Under the pieces are notes generated by a model. That model saw only the letters and a program-made list of their open reading frames with translations. It was not told the origin of the DNA and searched no databases. Both the position numbers and the translations under genes were made by a program. A DNA stretch of 64,000 bases from Terfezia claveryi. Taxonomy: Eukaryota > Ascomycota > Pezizomycetes > Pezizales > Pezizaceae. Location of the stretch: positions 186,001-250,000 of the forward strand of contig WHUX01000066.1 in assembly GCA_015179025.1 (NCBI GenBank), written 5' to 3'. Position 1 is the first letter of the stretch. Every line of letters begins with the position of its first letter. Positions 22,742 through 33,959 of the stretch are shown piece by piece.

Positions 22742-23668
22742 AGCGGGGTATATAAGAGAAAGAGACGGAAACGACGCTCACGTTCCTGAGAACTAGTCGA
22801 GATAGAGAGAAAGACTGAGAACGAAGAATACGACGCTCACGTTCCTGGGAACTGGTCGAATAGAAACACACAGACTGATCAACTTCGAAACACGGGATGG
22901 GTGCCACTGTGGTGTGATGATGTTCATTCTCTCTCAAACACAAGGCATAAGGCCTTCACGAGCGCCAAGGCTCTGATCACACTGACTAATCTAAGCTATA
23001 TAAGGATGGGGCTAATAAGCCGACACCGCCATGCTTTATTAACCACATTGCATTTTTGGATAGAAAATATCCAATCAGTGAGCTACTATGCATTTCAGAC
23101 TCCTTAGATGCACCTAATATTCGAATTCGGAAGGGATTTAATATTTATACTTCTGAGTGTGCATAGCCTTGCAGCAATATATCAGACTCTGGGAAGCTGC
23201 TCGCCGTACTGCACTTAGTTCATGAAATATGTCATCCGCATTCTGTATTAATTTTCCACCTAGACTTACATTTATGATAGAATTCCTATAGTGATATTTC
23301 ATTGTTGAGTACAATTCATATTCGCAATATTCGCAAGCGCTGATGTATTTTATTTTATATTGACTACAATTCAAGATATCACTAGCATTGATGTATTTTA
23401 TTTATTATCAAGTACAATTCATGTTCGTCAGTGCTGATGTGTTTAAGATTTTATGTTGACTACACATGTTGGCGGCCCTTCTGCGAAATGTCTAATCTCA
23501 TTTTGTACTTACTCCCATTTTGTATTTCCTTGCGTTCTTTATTCAGCGTTGTATCTACTATACACGGATTTTACTTCCTTGGGTAATTATGTGCTCCCAT
23601 GTCCTCCCGCGGGGCCAGGGCCAGCCGCGAGAAAACAAACCGTTCTCACGGCAGGCCCGGAACAATTG

Positions 23669-24165
23669 ATTCTCTGTTGACATTGGAGCGTAAAATAGAA
23701 AAGCTCAGAACTTTGAGAAGTCGAACTATATCATCTGTAATTCTTGTCGTAACACTTGATACAGGTTATCAACCGTAAAAGGTACAGTAAACAAGATGAA
23801 AAAAAGATACAGAATGTGAAATCAACGGCATTATGCCACTCATTGTAGTGAAACCCCCTAGGTAGGCCTCTAATTGTAATTTAATTCTTCACGGCATACC
23901 AATCACACAAGTTAAGTCAGGTAACATAACCACACTCCACGTGCTCATTCTTTGATGTCCATAAACAACCGCAGGAGTATCTGCGACAACCCTTAATGAC
24001 CTCCACGAACAAATCAAATATGTAAGAATGCAGGACTAAACCAAAGGAAAGCCTCCACAAGATAATCTCGATACCGACAAGATCCCAGTTCCCTACCCGA
24101 AATTAATGAATGCCAAATAGGTTTCTACTAAATGCCATGCGGCCATTTTCGGTAGCAATCCAGTT
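23669..24165. other. no gene seen; downstream of the 24166 gene
   Basis: No repeat or reading frame recognised. It should contain the 3' end signals of the minus-strand gene that follows. Confidence 0.4.
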
Positions 24166-25509
24166 TTAAATGTTAGGAGAACTAGAAATTGAAGCAACTC
24201 CCAACGTTCGGGAGAGCTTGCTGTAGACCGCAAGGTAGTATTCTGCTTTAACTTCGATGTTGATCATTGTAGCCATCACCCTCTTGGTAGATTCCACACC
24301 CTCCATGTTCTGCACCATTTCGAGAAACGTAGTCACTCGGCCATCATATACAATAGTTATAATCATCGGGTTGTTTATATCGGGCTGCTGGCGGGTTCCA
24401 CGAGTAGTGGGAAATACTGTGACTCTGGAGCTGCGTCGAGCTCCAATATTGCTGTAGAATTTCGGCTGCTCCGTTGCCAACCTGAAAGTGCTGGGTTTAC
24501 GGTCAGAACGCACTCCCGCAAGCGTTTTGGCATTGGGGGCTAGGCTGCGCTCCGTGATTGGCTTGTCCTTTGGAAAAAAGACGCCGGCAGGCTTCCCGTG
24601 AATAGAAATACGGGCGGATCCAGAACCTGCACTTATCTCAGGACCAGTACTAATACCAGATTTCCAGAAGCTCTCGCTGGTACCTGTAGAGCCCGCAACT
24701 ACAATACAGTCAAGGATGTCATCATCATCAACCTTGCCCTTGCCCTTGCCCTTGCCCTTATAGGTTTCATTTGTCCCACCCCCGTCAAAGTGCATTTTGC
24801 GCCGGTTATGAACAGATCCATGCAGAGCTGTCTGCTGTTGATATATCTCTCCTCCATCCTTTGGCGTGATTTTGGCAGGGGGCCTCCCCCATTTCTTGGC
24901 AGTGGACTGGTTGCTGCTGCAGACAAAAGGCTCCGGATCCGTAAAGGAAACTCTTCTCTGCTTCTGTGCAGTTCTTTCGACGAGGAGCTGGTCGACTGTG
25001 ACTCTTGAATGCTGCAGGTTTGACACAGTTGCGACACTTTCACCCGAAGGAATTCTGGTGGTTCCGTGACGTAGGCTGGGCTGCGCCGGAGCCGAGACTT
25101 CAATATGCCCGTGTGGTTCGTCAAATCCAAGGAATCTCCTCTCTTCCAGTGGCAGGCCTGAGACCCTATCGGTTACCCATTTAATGAATTTTTGGTCATT
25201 GCTCACTCGATGCTGGACCAGGTTGTCGGTGGTCCGAGCAGTATACTTGACGAAGCCCATGACGGTATCCAGGTCAAGGGAAAAGCCAAGCCCCCCCCCA
25301 TCTGACGGATCAATTCGCAGCCAAAGCCTCATCCCAGTAATATGGTGCTGCAGTGGTAGGCAGCCCAATTCGTTGACCAGGTGGTCCAACTGAGCCTTCC
25401 TTTCTTGGATGAACTTTGGGCTCGGAATATTCCCATTTACTAGAGAAGGGAGCTGGAATGAGGGCTTCTGAAGCCACCTAACAAGCTCTGGGATGACTGC
25501 ACTGTTCAT
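24166..25509 (-). CDS. hypothetical protein, 447 residues
   Basis: A single open frame on the minus strand from ATG 25509, with no intron needed. No domain is recognised. The N-terminal 150 residues are compact, with several Trp (VRWLQKPSFQLPSLVNGNIP, MRLWLRIDPSDGGGLGFSLD); the middle is Ser/Thr-rich and probably disordered, with a KGKGKGKGK tract near residue 255 encoded by a 6-bp tandem repeat (about 24736-24763); residues 375-440 look ordered (MIITIVYDGRVTTFLEMVQN). There are no RIP-like stops, in contrast to the flanking elements, and no second copy in the window, so I take it as a host gene. Function unknown. Confidence 0.55.
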   Translation of the reverse strand: MNSAVIPELVRWLQKPSFQLPSLVNGNIPSPKFIQERKAQLDHLVNELGCLPLQHHITGMRLWLRIDPSDGGGLGFSLDLDTVMGFVKYTARTTDNLVQHRVSNDQKFIKWVTDRVSGLPLEERRFLGFDEPHGHIEVSAPAQPSLRHGTTRIPSGESVATVSNLQHSRVTVDQLLVERTAQKQRRVSFTDPEPFVCSSNQSTAKKWGRPPAKITPKDGGEIYQQQTALHGSVHNRRKMHFDGGGTNETYKGKGKGKGKVDDDDILDCIVVAGSTGTSESFWKSGISTGPEISAGSGSARISIHGKPAGVFFPKDKPITERSLAPNAKTLAGVRSDRKPSTFRLATEQPKFYSNIGARRSSRVTVFPTTRGTRQQPDINNPMIITIVYDGRVTTFLEMVQNMEGVESTKRVMATMINIEVKAEYYLAVYSKLSRTLGVASISSSPNI

Positions 25510-26734
25510 TATTGTGTTGGGATGTATTGGGAGTACTTGAATGGGTCTTTAAAAACATTTCTGAGTCAGCCTCACCAGTCTTCCACGGTATAAGTGTGAG
25601 GTGCATGGGGCTTGGAACCGGCACTTGGTACCTCTGACTAGAGGTTGGGATCGTTACGGACAGTGAGATGCCTTTGCAAGGTGAAGATCGAGATATACGG
25701 AAATTATATACTTGACAGTGGTTGTTGTTCAGTGGGTACTATAGTCTGCTCTGGTGAGTGAGGATGTTAGCAGCAGGGCTCAAAACCTATTAATGGATTT
25801 CAAAGAGGAGGATGTCAGATGGTGTCTACCGTGATTCGAATGAGAAGCTCGAGCAGGACAGGATCGTAGGTGCTTGAGATATGAGTGTGGATAGAAAAGT
25901 CTCGTGGTGTTTCCTCTTGCAGCTGAAAGTGTTGTGAGACCGGGAGGACGCCTTTGAGATGAGGTCAAAACACAGAATCAAATGCTAGGAAGGCCATCAA
26001 GTTCTGCCTTGCCAAGAACCTGACCACCCTCAAAAACAGTCACTGTCATGGGCATAGTCGAAATTAGGTACAGTAGTGTTATATATTTGCACTATTAAAC
26101 GAGATAGTTTAGTACTGTAATCTCATTTGAATCAGATTTCAGCCCCACTGTACCAGTGACGACTGTAGATTATCTACCTTAGCACTGGCATCGACTACGA
26201 TATTCCCTCTATGTATAGCTTGCAATTACTGCGAGAAAAATATTTCGGGCTTTGTTTTTGAACTTTTGTAATATTTGTCACCTTGCCTTAGCTTTAGTAA
26301 CTGTTGTATCGGAGGCTTGGCCCGTACCTAGGTACGCGTCACAACGAGAATGACCCTTCTATTATGCACTCTATATTCTACGACTGCGAACTAGTAGAAA
26401 TACGGATCAGATTCTGGATCTCCACAGTCGTTGAAACACATACTGGATGAGGTTTCATCCAGAGCTGGCTATGTGCACTGTCTAAGGCCAATTGTGAGGA
26501 ACTCGTCCGTCATGATCATCACTGTGCATGTATGTGCAGAAAATCTGTGTGGCGAATGATCTGGAGGCCCAGATTAGATCTTTCTCAATCAGTCCTCGAT
26601 GAAGAATTTGTGTTTGAAACAGGACCTCTCATGGTCCTCAAGACACATATGCCACTGCTTCAGAAGCGCCGGGAGCCCAGGGCCAAAGTATTGTCTCTAG
26701 ATAATCCTTGGCCAAGGCAGAGAACGAGGGGGCA
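25510..26734. other. no gene seen
   Basis: The first 300 bases should hold the promoter of the minus-strand 25509 gene. No further repeat or gene is identified. Confidence 0.4.
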
Positions 26735-26755
26735 TATGTAGACTGTTTAATTTTA

Positions 26756-26825
26756 TACGCCTGGGCACGAGCCGGCTCTAGCCTACCCCTCGGGCTCGAC
26801 TCGAGCCGGCTCGTGCCCAGGCGTA
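26756..26825. repeat. 23-bp perfect inverted repeat (foldback)
   Basis: Arms 26756-26778 (TACGCCTGGGCACGAGCCGG and onward) and 26803-26825 are exact reverse complements around a 24-base GC-rich loop. TATGTAGAC occurs just before (about 26735-26743) and just after (about 26824-26832), possibly a 9-bp target duplication, which would make this a small foldback element. It is GC-rich in an otherwise balanced region. Confidence 0.75.
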
Positions 26826-26832
26826 TGTAGAC

Positions 26833-27195
26833 AGCAGAAAATGACAGGCAATTAGCATTGGAGGATTTCGTGAGACCCGCCACACCGGTACGAAATGTTT
26901 GTAATGTACATAGGATCTTTCCGCATGTATAAACTTAGGGCAGAGCTCAAGGGAATTAATTGGGTACTATTGGAATACCCACCCCCACATCCGAGTTACC
27001 CTCAACTTGCTCTTTCATCAAATCTAGTTGTGTACTCCGGTTGTATTTGCTTTAAGGTTCTAGGTTTCTTATCTCCATCAAATATTCGGTGCATAGCTAT
27101 GCTGTAAGATCGTCATCTGAGTCCAGGGACCACTGAACTGGTTTCATTCTCTTACGGGATCCGATACTATATTGTCAACCCAAAACTACTGTATA
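26833..27195. other. no gene seen
   Basis: Spacer between the foldback and the pogo element. Nothing recognised. Confidence 0.4.
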
Positions 27196-28799
27196 TGATG
27201 GGGAAGCGGGACACGACAGGGAAGCGGGACAATTTCGGCTACATAGATGCAAGTAGAAAAAACGATACAAAATTCAATTCCGGCGCGGCCTCAATACTCG
27301 CTGCTGCTGGGGTGGGTTTGAGGGTACCCTGCGGAGCCTAGGAGCGGGTGTGGGTGTAGGGGGCACAGAGCTTGTGGTTCTATGGCCTGGTATAGTCCCC
27401 GGAGTCAGAACATAGATCTATAGATAGTACTGCCTTCAGAGCCACTTTCAATGCTCTCATATTCGGTATCATCAGCCTGAAAACTCGTACCTGATGTGCA
27501 CGATGATGATGATGAGCTGATAGAAATGCAGGTAGTAGTGGTTGAATGGTTGGACCTTGGTGGGCGGTTGAATGTGACCGTTTTGGAGGGGCCTGTGCGT
27601 CGTTTCCTTAGCGTCTTCGGTGTAGACTACTGGGCCTGTTGTGCGTGACATAGCTTCAACAAATCCTCCCCAGTGATAGCCTTAGCTTGTGTGAGCTTTG
27701 TATGCTTTCTTGCCTCCTTTGCTTCCTCTACCTTAATTGCTAATGCCGCCTCAATCTGCTTTGCTCAGTCTTCTCCAAGATACCTCTATGTCAAACCACC
27801 AATAGCTGCATTAGCTAGTTTGTCAACTAATACTTGAAGTTCAGGGTCATCTATAGCTTTCAGATGCTGTTGTATTTGCTAGTGAAGGTGACGGACTCAT
27901 CGGTTATTAGCAGGAGTGGCTGGAACTCCTCCAGTTGTAATAGATATTAATGGAGCTTTTAGATCAGCTGCTGCAGTACAAATATATTAACCTAAAACTC
28001 AATATGGATTGAATAGATGAATCCCTATAGTTTCAAATACAGATAGAATATTTTTAAGTATATATGCTAATATTCGAGCCTCATAGAAGTGTCTAATTAG
28101 TATTAGTAGGAGCTCAATATTGATAGATACTTATACGCTTTAGGGTCTTAGTATTGGACTAGATAGTCTACTTACAGGAGGAAATTTCTCTTACTAATTG
28201 CTTCTCTAGTTAAGCGTAAATGATCTTCTACTCAATGTCTATAATATTTTTGCAAAGGTCTAAATAGTCCAACATCTAGAGGTTGGAGAATATGTGTAGT
28301 ATATGGTAGTAGGTAAAAGAGCTCAATTTGGTTTTTACTAGAAAACTGAAGAAAGTCCATACTAAAATGTGAGTTGTGTCCATCAACAACTAGTAAATAC
28401 TTTTCATTTAGATTCCTCATACTAAAGTCCATTAGTTAATAATAGAAATTAAAAGGATAGGTAGATTATAAGTACTGTTTCTGAGTAAGAGGATCAAATA
28501 ATAAATGTAAATATTCTAAACTAAGAACTTGATTTGTCTAACCTTTAAGTGAAATAGAGAACTGTCATGGCGTTAATTTACTTGCGAGGTATTTGACACT
28601 CGAACAGGCTTGTTCGAGTGTCAGCGTGGTATTTGACACCTGAACAGGCTTGTTCGAGTGTTAGCGTAGTATTTGACACCTGAACAGGCTTGTTCGAGTG
28701 TCAGCGTGGTATTTGACACCTGAACAGACTTGTTCGGAGTGTTTTAATACTAGAAGGGATTAGAGAGGTGGATCGCGGAGTATCACCTGCGATTGCAGG

Positions 28800-28807
28800 T
28801 GACGTCA
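28800..28807 (+). promoter_or_regulatory. CRE (TGACGTCA) in the G1 LTR
   Basis: A full 8-bp palindromic CRE at 28800-28807, repeated in the 3' LTR at 34157-34164. It is about 40 bp upstream of TATATA at 28847-28852. bZIP factors of the Atf1/CREB type bind this site in fungi; use here is inferred. Confidence 0.6.
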
Positions 28808-28846
28808 AGTTAGTCGGGCGCCACTCCTTTGGCCATGGCAATCGTG

Positions 28847-28852
28847 TATATA
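28847..28852 (+). promoter_or_regulatory. TATA box of G1
   Basis: TATATA in the 5' LTR, with a counterpart in the 3' LTR near 34204. Transcription would begin about 25-40 bases on, close to the ATGCAACGT segment (28889-28897). Confidence 0.5.
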
Positions 28853-29033
28853 GGAAGCCGTAATTGTCGTTTCTTGTTCTTGTTCCTTATGCAACGTCTT
28901 GTATTATAACCTTGGTAATACAGACTCTGCCTTTTGTCTTGATACTTCAATCTACAGTTATAGTCTCGTCTTCGTGCGCTCCTTGAAGTCACGTCTTTAG
29001 TTATAGCCACAGCCAACGACTTACGCTGTTACA

Positions 29034-29044
29034 CTATGTTGCGT
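29034..29044 (+). promoter_or_regulatory. candidate self-priming site of G1
   Basis: The bases directly after the 5' LTR are CTATGTTGCGT, not a tRNA-type TGG site. ATGTTGCGT (29036-29044) can pair over nine bases, two of them G-U, with ATGCAACGT at 28889-28897 near the predicted transcript start. Self-priming is known in the Tf1/sushi group of chromoviruses. Confidence 0.4.
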
Positions 29045-29082
29045 CGATACACTCCACTGAGCGCAACCCCTAGCTATGAACA

Positions 29083-30296
29083 ATGACTTAGCCCGTTGTT
29101 GAATTGCCGGCTGCTATTGTCGACCTAGTTCCTCGTTTGCGAACTGCATTGAATTCAGCAAACCAGGATTATACCGGAATACTCAATGAAACTATTACCC
29201 TATTAGATCAGCTATTAGGGCTACCAGACCGACGACAAGATGTCGTAAGATTACGAACCCAAGTAACGAACTTAACGAATCAACTCACGGCATGGCAACA
29301 AGAAGACACAACTTTACGTACAGCCACTCAAGAGTTATGAAATGAATTAACTACTCAAGAGACAGTGATTAATGAGCTTCGAACGCAGTTGGAAGATATG
29401 AGGGCTATCAATGTGACTTTGGCTCGGTTACAACCAGGAGAAGGAGGGGGTCGTTCAGAGAAGATACCTAACCCAGAAAAATTCTCTGGAAAAGACCGAA
29501 ATAAGCTGCGTCCTTTCCTCACCCAACTACGACTAAAGGCTGCTACTTATAGTGATGAACAAGTAAAACTTCGACTAGCAGTAAATTCCTTAGCTGAAGA
29601 TGCCCTAGATCAGGTTACCCCTTACATTGAAAACGATACGGTGAACTTAACCAACCTAGCAGCACTTATTACCATTCTCGAAAATGCGTTTAGCAATCCA
29701 AATCGAGTAGCCAACGCAGAGTACAAACTACAAACGATGATTCAGGGGGCCAGAGAGTTCACTGCTTATTTTGCCGAATTCCAATGATATGCAGCTGAAA
29801 CGAGTTGGGGTAATACGGCTAAGTTGGCAGCTCTAAAGCGTGGACTTTCCTACCAACTACAACAAGATCTCCTCGCCATACATCCTGAGCCTACGGAGTT
29901 TAACGAGTATGTGGAAGTCTGCCAAAGGCTAGATACTCGTCACCGCGTACTACAAACCCAAATGCGTAATCGTGTTGGACCAACGCCCCGAATGATATCA
30001 TGCCCTACCGCTCCCGCTCCAGTTAACCCCCAAATAGTTCAAACTCCCTCTACCTCGACAGCCACGGGTACTCACCCTGGCCCATGGATTTGTCTGCAGG
30101 GAGGAAGAAGATATCTTCGGAGGAATAAGCAAAGAGAATGGCTGAAGGAAGGTGCTATTATTGTGGAGGAATGGGACATAGAGTCAGAACTTGCCCACAC
30201 GTACAAAAACGTACTCTACAAGCTGCCGAAATGGTTATGGAAACCATGAATAAGGGACTAGAAGTTAGGGAACAGGCAAAAGAGTAGCCTCACCTC
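29083..30296 (+). pseudogene. G1 gag
   Basis: Starts at ATG 29083 but the third codon is TAG. Further stops lie at about 29338 and 29786, the latter of CGA-to-TGA type. A coiled-coil-like N-terminal part (VRLRTQVTNLTNQLTAWQQE) precedes a retrotransposon gag domain (EKFSGKDRNKLRPFLTQLRL). A frameshift near 30085 precedes MDLSAGRKK and one CCHC knuckle, CYYCGGMGHRVRTC (about 30150-30192). Nucleocapsid and capsid are thus recognisable but not expressible as one chain. Confidence 0.85.
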
Positions 30297-30339
30297 AGAG
30301 GGATAGTACTGAGCTGAGGCAGAATAAATTTCTGGACTC

Positions 30340-32388
30340 TTTAAGCATTTCCAGTTCGTCTTTGCAGTCTTCGGAGGAAGAGTTTTTAGATGGGAATCAC
30401 CTTGTAGTTAGTTGCGAATTAAATGACAATGGTTCCTGAATCCTTACTCATGCCCTGATAGACTGCAGAGCAACGGGTTATGCATTTATAGACCAGGAAT
30501 TTGCAAGCTATCATCAACTCCCCCTTTATAAACTCAATAATCCCCGAACACTAGAAGTTATTAATGGGCGACCAATCAAGTCAGGGACAATCACACACAT
30601 TAGCAAGCTAAAGCTAATAATTGATCAGCACCAAGAGGAACTCCCACTGTTTATTACCAAACTAGGCCACTACCCCATAGTATTAGGACTTCCATGGCTA
30701 CGACATCATGATGTGAATATCCGTTTCGCTAAGAACACTATTACTTTCGACTCTGATTTTTGCCTCCACCGTTATTGTGAAAAACCCTTGACCATAAAGG
30801 GTATCTCAATTCTAGTTCCAGAAAACCCTCGAATTGCCCTCATTGCAGGATTAACCTTTAGTCGCCAAGTTAAAAAAGCAAAGCAGGTGGAAACAGCCTT
30901 TCGGACAACTATCTACGAGCTTAATATGGCTTTAAAAGATCCTAAACAACAACCTAAGACGGAGGAGGATAAGATCAAGGAATTAGTGCCTTCTGAATAC
31001 CACGAATTTCTCCCATTATTTAAGAAGGCTATTGCAGAAATCCTTCCCCCCCATCGACCTTACAACCATAAAATTCCTCTTAAAGAAGGATTTACTCCCC
31101 CTTTTGGACCTCTATACTCCCTATCAAAACTAGAGTTAGAGGCTCTTAAAGTATGGCTGGAAGAAAACCTGTCCAAAGGATTTATTCGTGCCTCTTCATC
31201 TCCCACAGGTGCACCCATCTTATTTGTTAAGAAGAAGGATGGGTCCTTGCGTCTTTGTGTGGATTATCGTGGTCTTAATGATGGTACTATCAAGAACCGA
31301 TACCCACTACCCCTTATACGAGAGACTTTGACTAGACTTTTTAAGGCACGATACTATATGGCTCTTGACATTAGAAGCGCCTACAACCTCATCCGGATGG
31401 CGGAAGGAGAGGAATGGAAAACAGCGTTCCGAACTCATTATGGCTTATACGAGACCTTAGTTATGCCTTTCGGCCTCACAAATGCTTCTGCCAGCTTCCA
31501 ACATTTTATTAATGATGTTCTCCATCCCTTCTTGACAATTTCTGTACGGCTTATCTTGATGACATTTTAATATATAGCGATACCCTCGAAGAACACCGAA
31601 CACATGTTACCAAGGTATTGTAAGCTTTCCAAAAAGCCGGCCTCTACCTAAAACTCGAAAAGTGTGAATTTCATAAGACCACAGTCCACTACCTGGGCAT
31701 GATTATCTCAGCAGAAGGGATACAAATGGATCGAACTAAAGTTAAGGCAGTAATGGACTGGGAATCCCCAATTAACCTTCATGATGCTCGTGCTTTTCTA
31801 GGATTCGCCAATTTTTATCGCCGGTTTATCAAAGACTTCTCCAAGATTGTAGCCCCTATCGTGAAACTAACAAAAAAAAATACAACCTGGCATTGGAGCG
31901 AAGAATGCCAGAAGGCATTCCAAAACCTTAAAACAGCGTTTACTTCCACTCCCGTTCTTCAACATTTTGATCCCGACTGTGAAATTATAGTAGAAACAGA
32001 TGCATCAGACTACGTTTCTGCTGGAATTCTTTCACAATATGACGATAATAACATACTTCACCCTGTTGCTTATTTCTCTAAGAAGCACTCACTAACTGAA
32101 TGCAACTATGAGATTTATAACAAGGAATTAATGGCTATTATCCGATGCTTCGAGGAATGGCGAGCTGAATTGGAATCCACCCCCCATCCAATTAAAGTAC
32201 TTTCAGATCACAAAAATCTAGAATACTTTATGTCAACAAAGCTCCTCAACCGCCGGCAAGCTCGATGGTCAGAATTTCTCTCCCGCTTCAACTTCAAGAT
32301 AGTTTACCATCCAGGTAAAGCAGGGGGAAAACCAGATGCATTAACAAGAAGGTCAGGAACCTTCCAAAGGAAGGAGATGAACGTATAA
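30340..32388 (+). pseudogene. G1 protease, reverse transcriptase and RNase H
   Basis: Protease: HALIDCRATGYAFID near 30450 (the usual DTGA/DSGA is altered to DCRA) and YPIVLGLPWL near 30673. Reverse transcriptase: [60 protein letters not shown]; the frame then shifts near 31540 just before the YLDD-type catalytic box ([13 protein letters not shown], about 31550-31590). A TAA occurs near 31620. RNase H ([42 protein letters not shown]) is open from 31699 to the stop at 32386. Confidence 0.9.
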
Positions 32389-33925
32389 GGTTTCAAAATC
32401 AAGTCGTTCTCAAACCTCAAATTTAACAATCAATGCGACAGTAGAAGAGCTAGGACTAGAAGACTTGTTTAATAGATTTTGAAGTTGATCACTGCCAAGG
32501 AAGATATTAGTTAAGCTGAAACAAGGAAAGAAGCGATCTAAGGACATCTCGCTAGCCGAATGTGAAGAGGATAATGGAAAGCTAAAATATCGTAGGCGGA
32601 TATATGTACCAAATTATATGCCTCTAAAGTTACGTCTAATTCAGGACCATCACGATATTCCAGCAGCGGGGCATCCAGGGCGATCCAAGACACTTGAGCT
32701 CATCTCGCGACAATATTATTGGCCAAAAATGCATAAGAATGTTGATTAGTATGTATGCAACTGTCACCCCTGTCAACGTGCTCGAACGACACGACATGCC
32801 CCATACGGTATTCTTCGACCACTTGCAATTCCCCAAGGCGCTTGGCAGGATATCTCCATAGATTTCATTATTGGGTTACCCTGGTCAAATGGATACAATG
32901 CAATTTTAGTAGTAGTATGTCGACTAACTAAAATGCAGCACTTTATTCCCTGTCGTGATACCACTACTGCAGAGCAATTAGCAGATCTATATGCTCGGCA
33001 TATCTTCCACCTCCATGGTCTTCCTAGAACAATTGTATCAGACCATGGGCCTCAATTCATCTCTCACTTTTGGAAAGCTCTCTGTCAAGTGCTTAAGATT
33101 CAATCTCTCCTGTCCACACCGTTTCACCCTCAAACTGACGGCCAGACCGAACAAGTCAATGCCACTCTAGAATAATATTTACGGGTTTATGTTAATTATT
33201 TGCAGGATAACTGGGAGAACTGGTTGCATCTCGCTAAGTTTGCAGCTAATAATCAAGCTTCTGAAACAACTGGGTCATCTCCCTTCTTTGCGAATTATGG
33301 TCATGACCCACTGTGGCAATTTGATTTCGAGGAGAAGCTCATACGACCTGATGAGCGGAGTGCTATAGAGGTGGCCAGGAAGATCAAGGAAATAATGGAA
33401 CACTTACAAAACGAGATGGCTAGGGCGCAGGCACGGCAACAGGAGCAAGCAGACAAAGAACGAGATAATGCTCCAGTATTCAAGGAGGGAGATCGAGTTT
33501 GGTTTAATAGCCAGCACATTACAACATAACGGCTAAGTAGAAAGCTCGACCATAAACGGATTGGCCCCTACAAGATCATAAAGGTCATATCTCCCTATGC
33601 ATATGAACTCGACTTCCCCGCTAGTGTGCACTATCATCCAGTCCAGCATGTTTCACTTCTCGACCCAGCAAATAATAATCCCCTACTTGGGCAATACAAC
33701 CCACCACCTCCACCAGTAATAGTTGATAATGAGGAAGAGTGGCATGTGGAAGAAATCTTGGATTCTCGTCTTCGGAGGAAGAAATTAGAGTACTTAGTGA
33801 AATGGGTAGGGTTCGAAAGACCAGACTGGGAACTGGCAACAAACATCAACAAACTCAAGGCTATTGATGACTTCCACAGGCGAAATCCGAGCAAACCAGG
33901 ACCATTGCCAGAAGACGAAGACTAA
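32389..33925 (+). pseudogene. G1 integrase with C-terminal chromodomain
   Basis: HHCC zinc-binding region (HHDIPAAGHPG...CNCHPCQRA, about 32640-32780, one stop), catalytic core with [20 protein letters not shown] (first Asp), [17 protein letters not shown] (second Asp) and [16 protein letters not shown] (Glu), stops at about 33174 and 33527, then GPY/F-type linker and a chromodomain (EEEWHVEEILDSRLRRKKLE, YLVKWVGFERPDWELATNIN). Chromodomains direct such integrases to marked chromatin. The sequence ends at TAA 33925, 34 bases before the 3' LTR. Confidence 0.9.
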
Positions 33926-33959
33926 GCCTCAAGGGACTTCGGCGGTAAGGAGGGGATAT

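Larger units (their letters stand above)
20489..22943 (-). mobile_element. LTR-retrotransposon relic carrying only gag
   Basis: A 36-bp direct repeat (TGTGGTGTGATGATGTTCAT and onward) at 20489-20524 and 22908-22943 marks the inner LTR ends in minus orientation. Beyond it the two sides differ, so one or both LTRs are truncated or recombined; a TATATA lies near 23000 on the minus strand. Directly inside the 22908 repeat the minus strand reads GTGGCACCCATCCCG, a plausible tRNA primer site. Reverse transcriptase and integrase are absent. The relic interrupts the Ginger-like copy after KPHPNR; the right border, near or beyond 23050, is not resolved. Confidence 0.55.
19945..23664 (+). mobile_element. 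Ginger/KRBA2-like integrase transposon, copy 2, with 4-bp target duplication
   Basis: The ends are TGTTCCGGGCC at 19945 and its reverse complement ending at 23664. ATTG flanks both sides (19941-19944, 23665-23668); a 4-bp duplication fits Ginger-type elements. The first 200 bases are an inverted copy of 14560-14802, including the CCAGGAGA...TCTCCTGG hairpin. Near 20370-20488 the + strand encodes IEVFVIGDIVSVYIPRQDTC, GTDDR, a stop, then LYCLVVRKPHPNR, the C-terminal VGD/GPY-like motif known from KRBA2-type integrases. Coding is then cut by an LTR-element relic and resumes weakly near 23165-23210 (YIRLWEAARRTAL, compare LSLREAAS in copy 1). The catalytic core is missing. Confidence 0.62.
28563..29033 (+). 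repeat. 5' LTR of G1 with four 40-bp tandem units
   Basis: TGTCATGG...GTTACA, 471 bp. Units of 40 bp start at 28589, 28629, 28669 and 28709; each contains the dyad CGAACAGGCTTGTTCG or a variant. Downstream come a CACCTG...CAGGTG dyad, a CRE and a TATA box. Confidence 0.9.
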
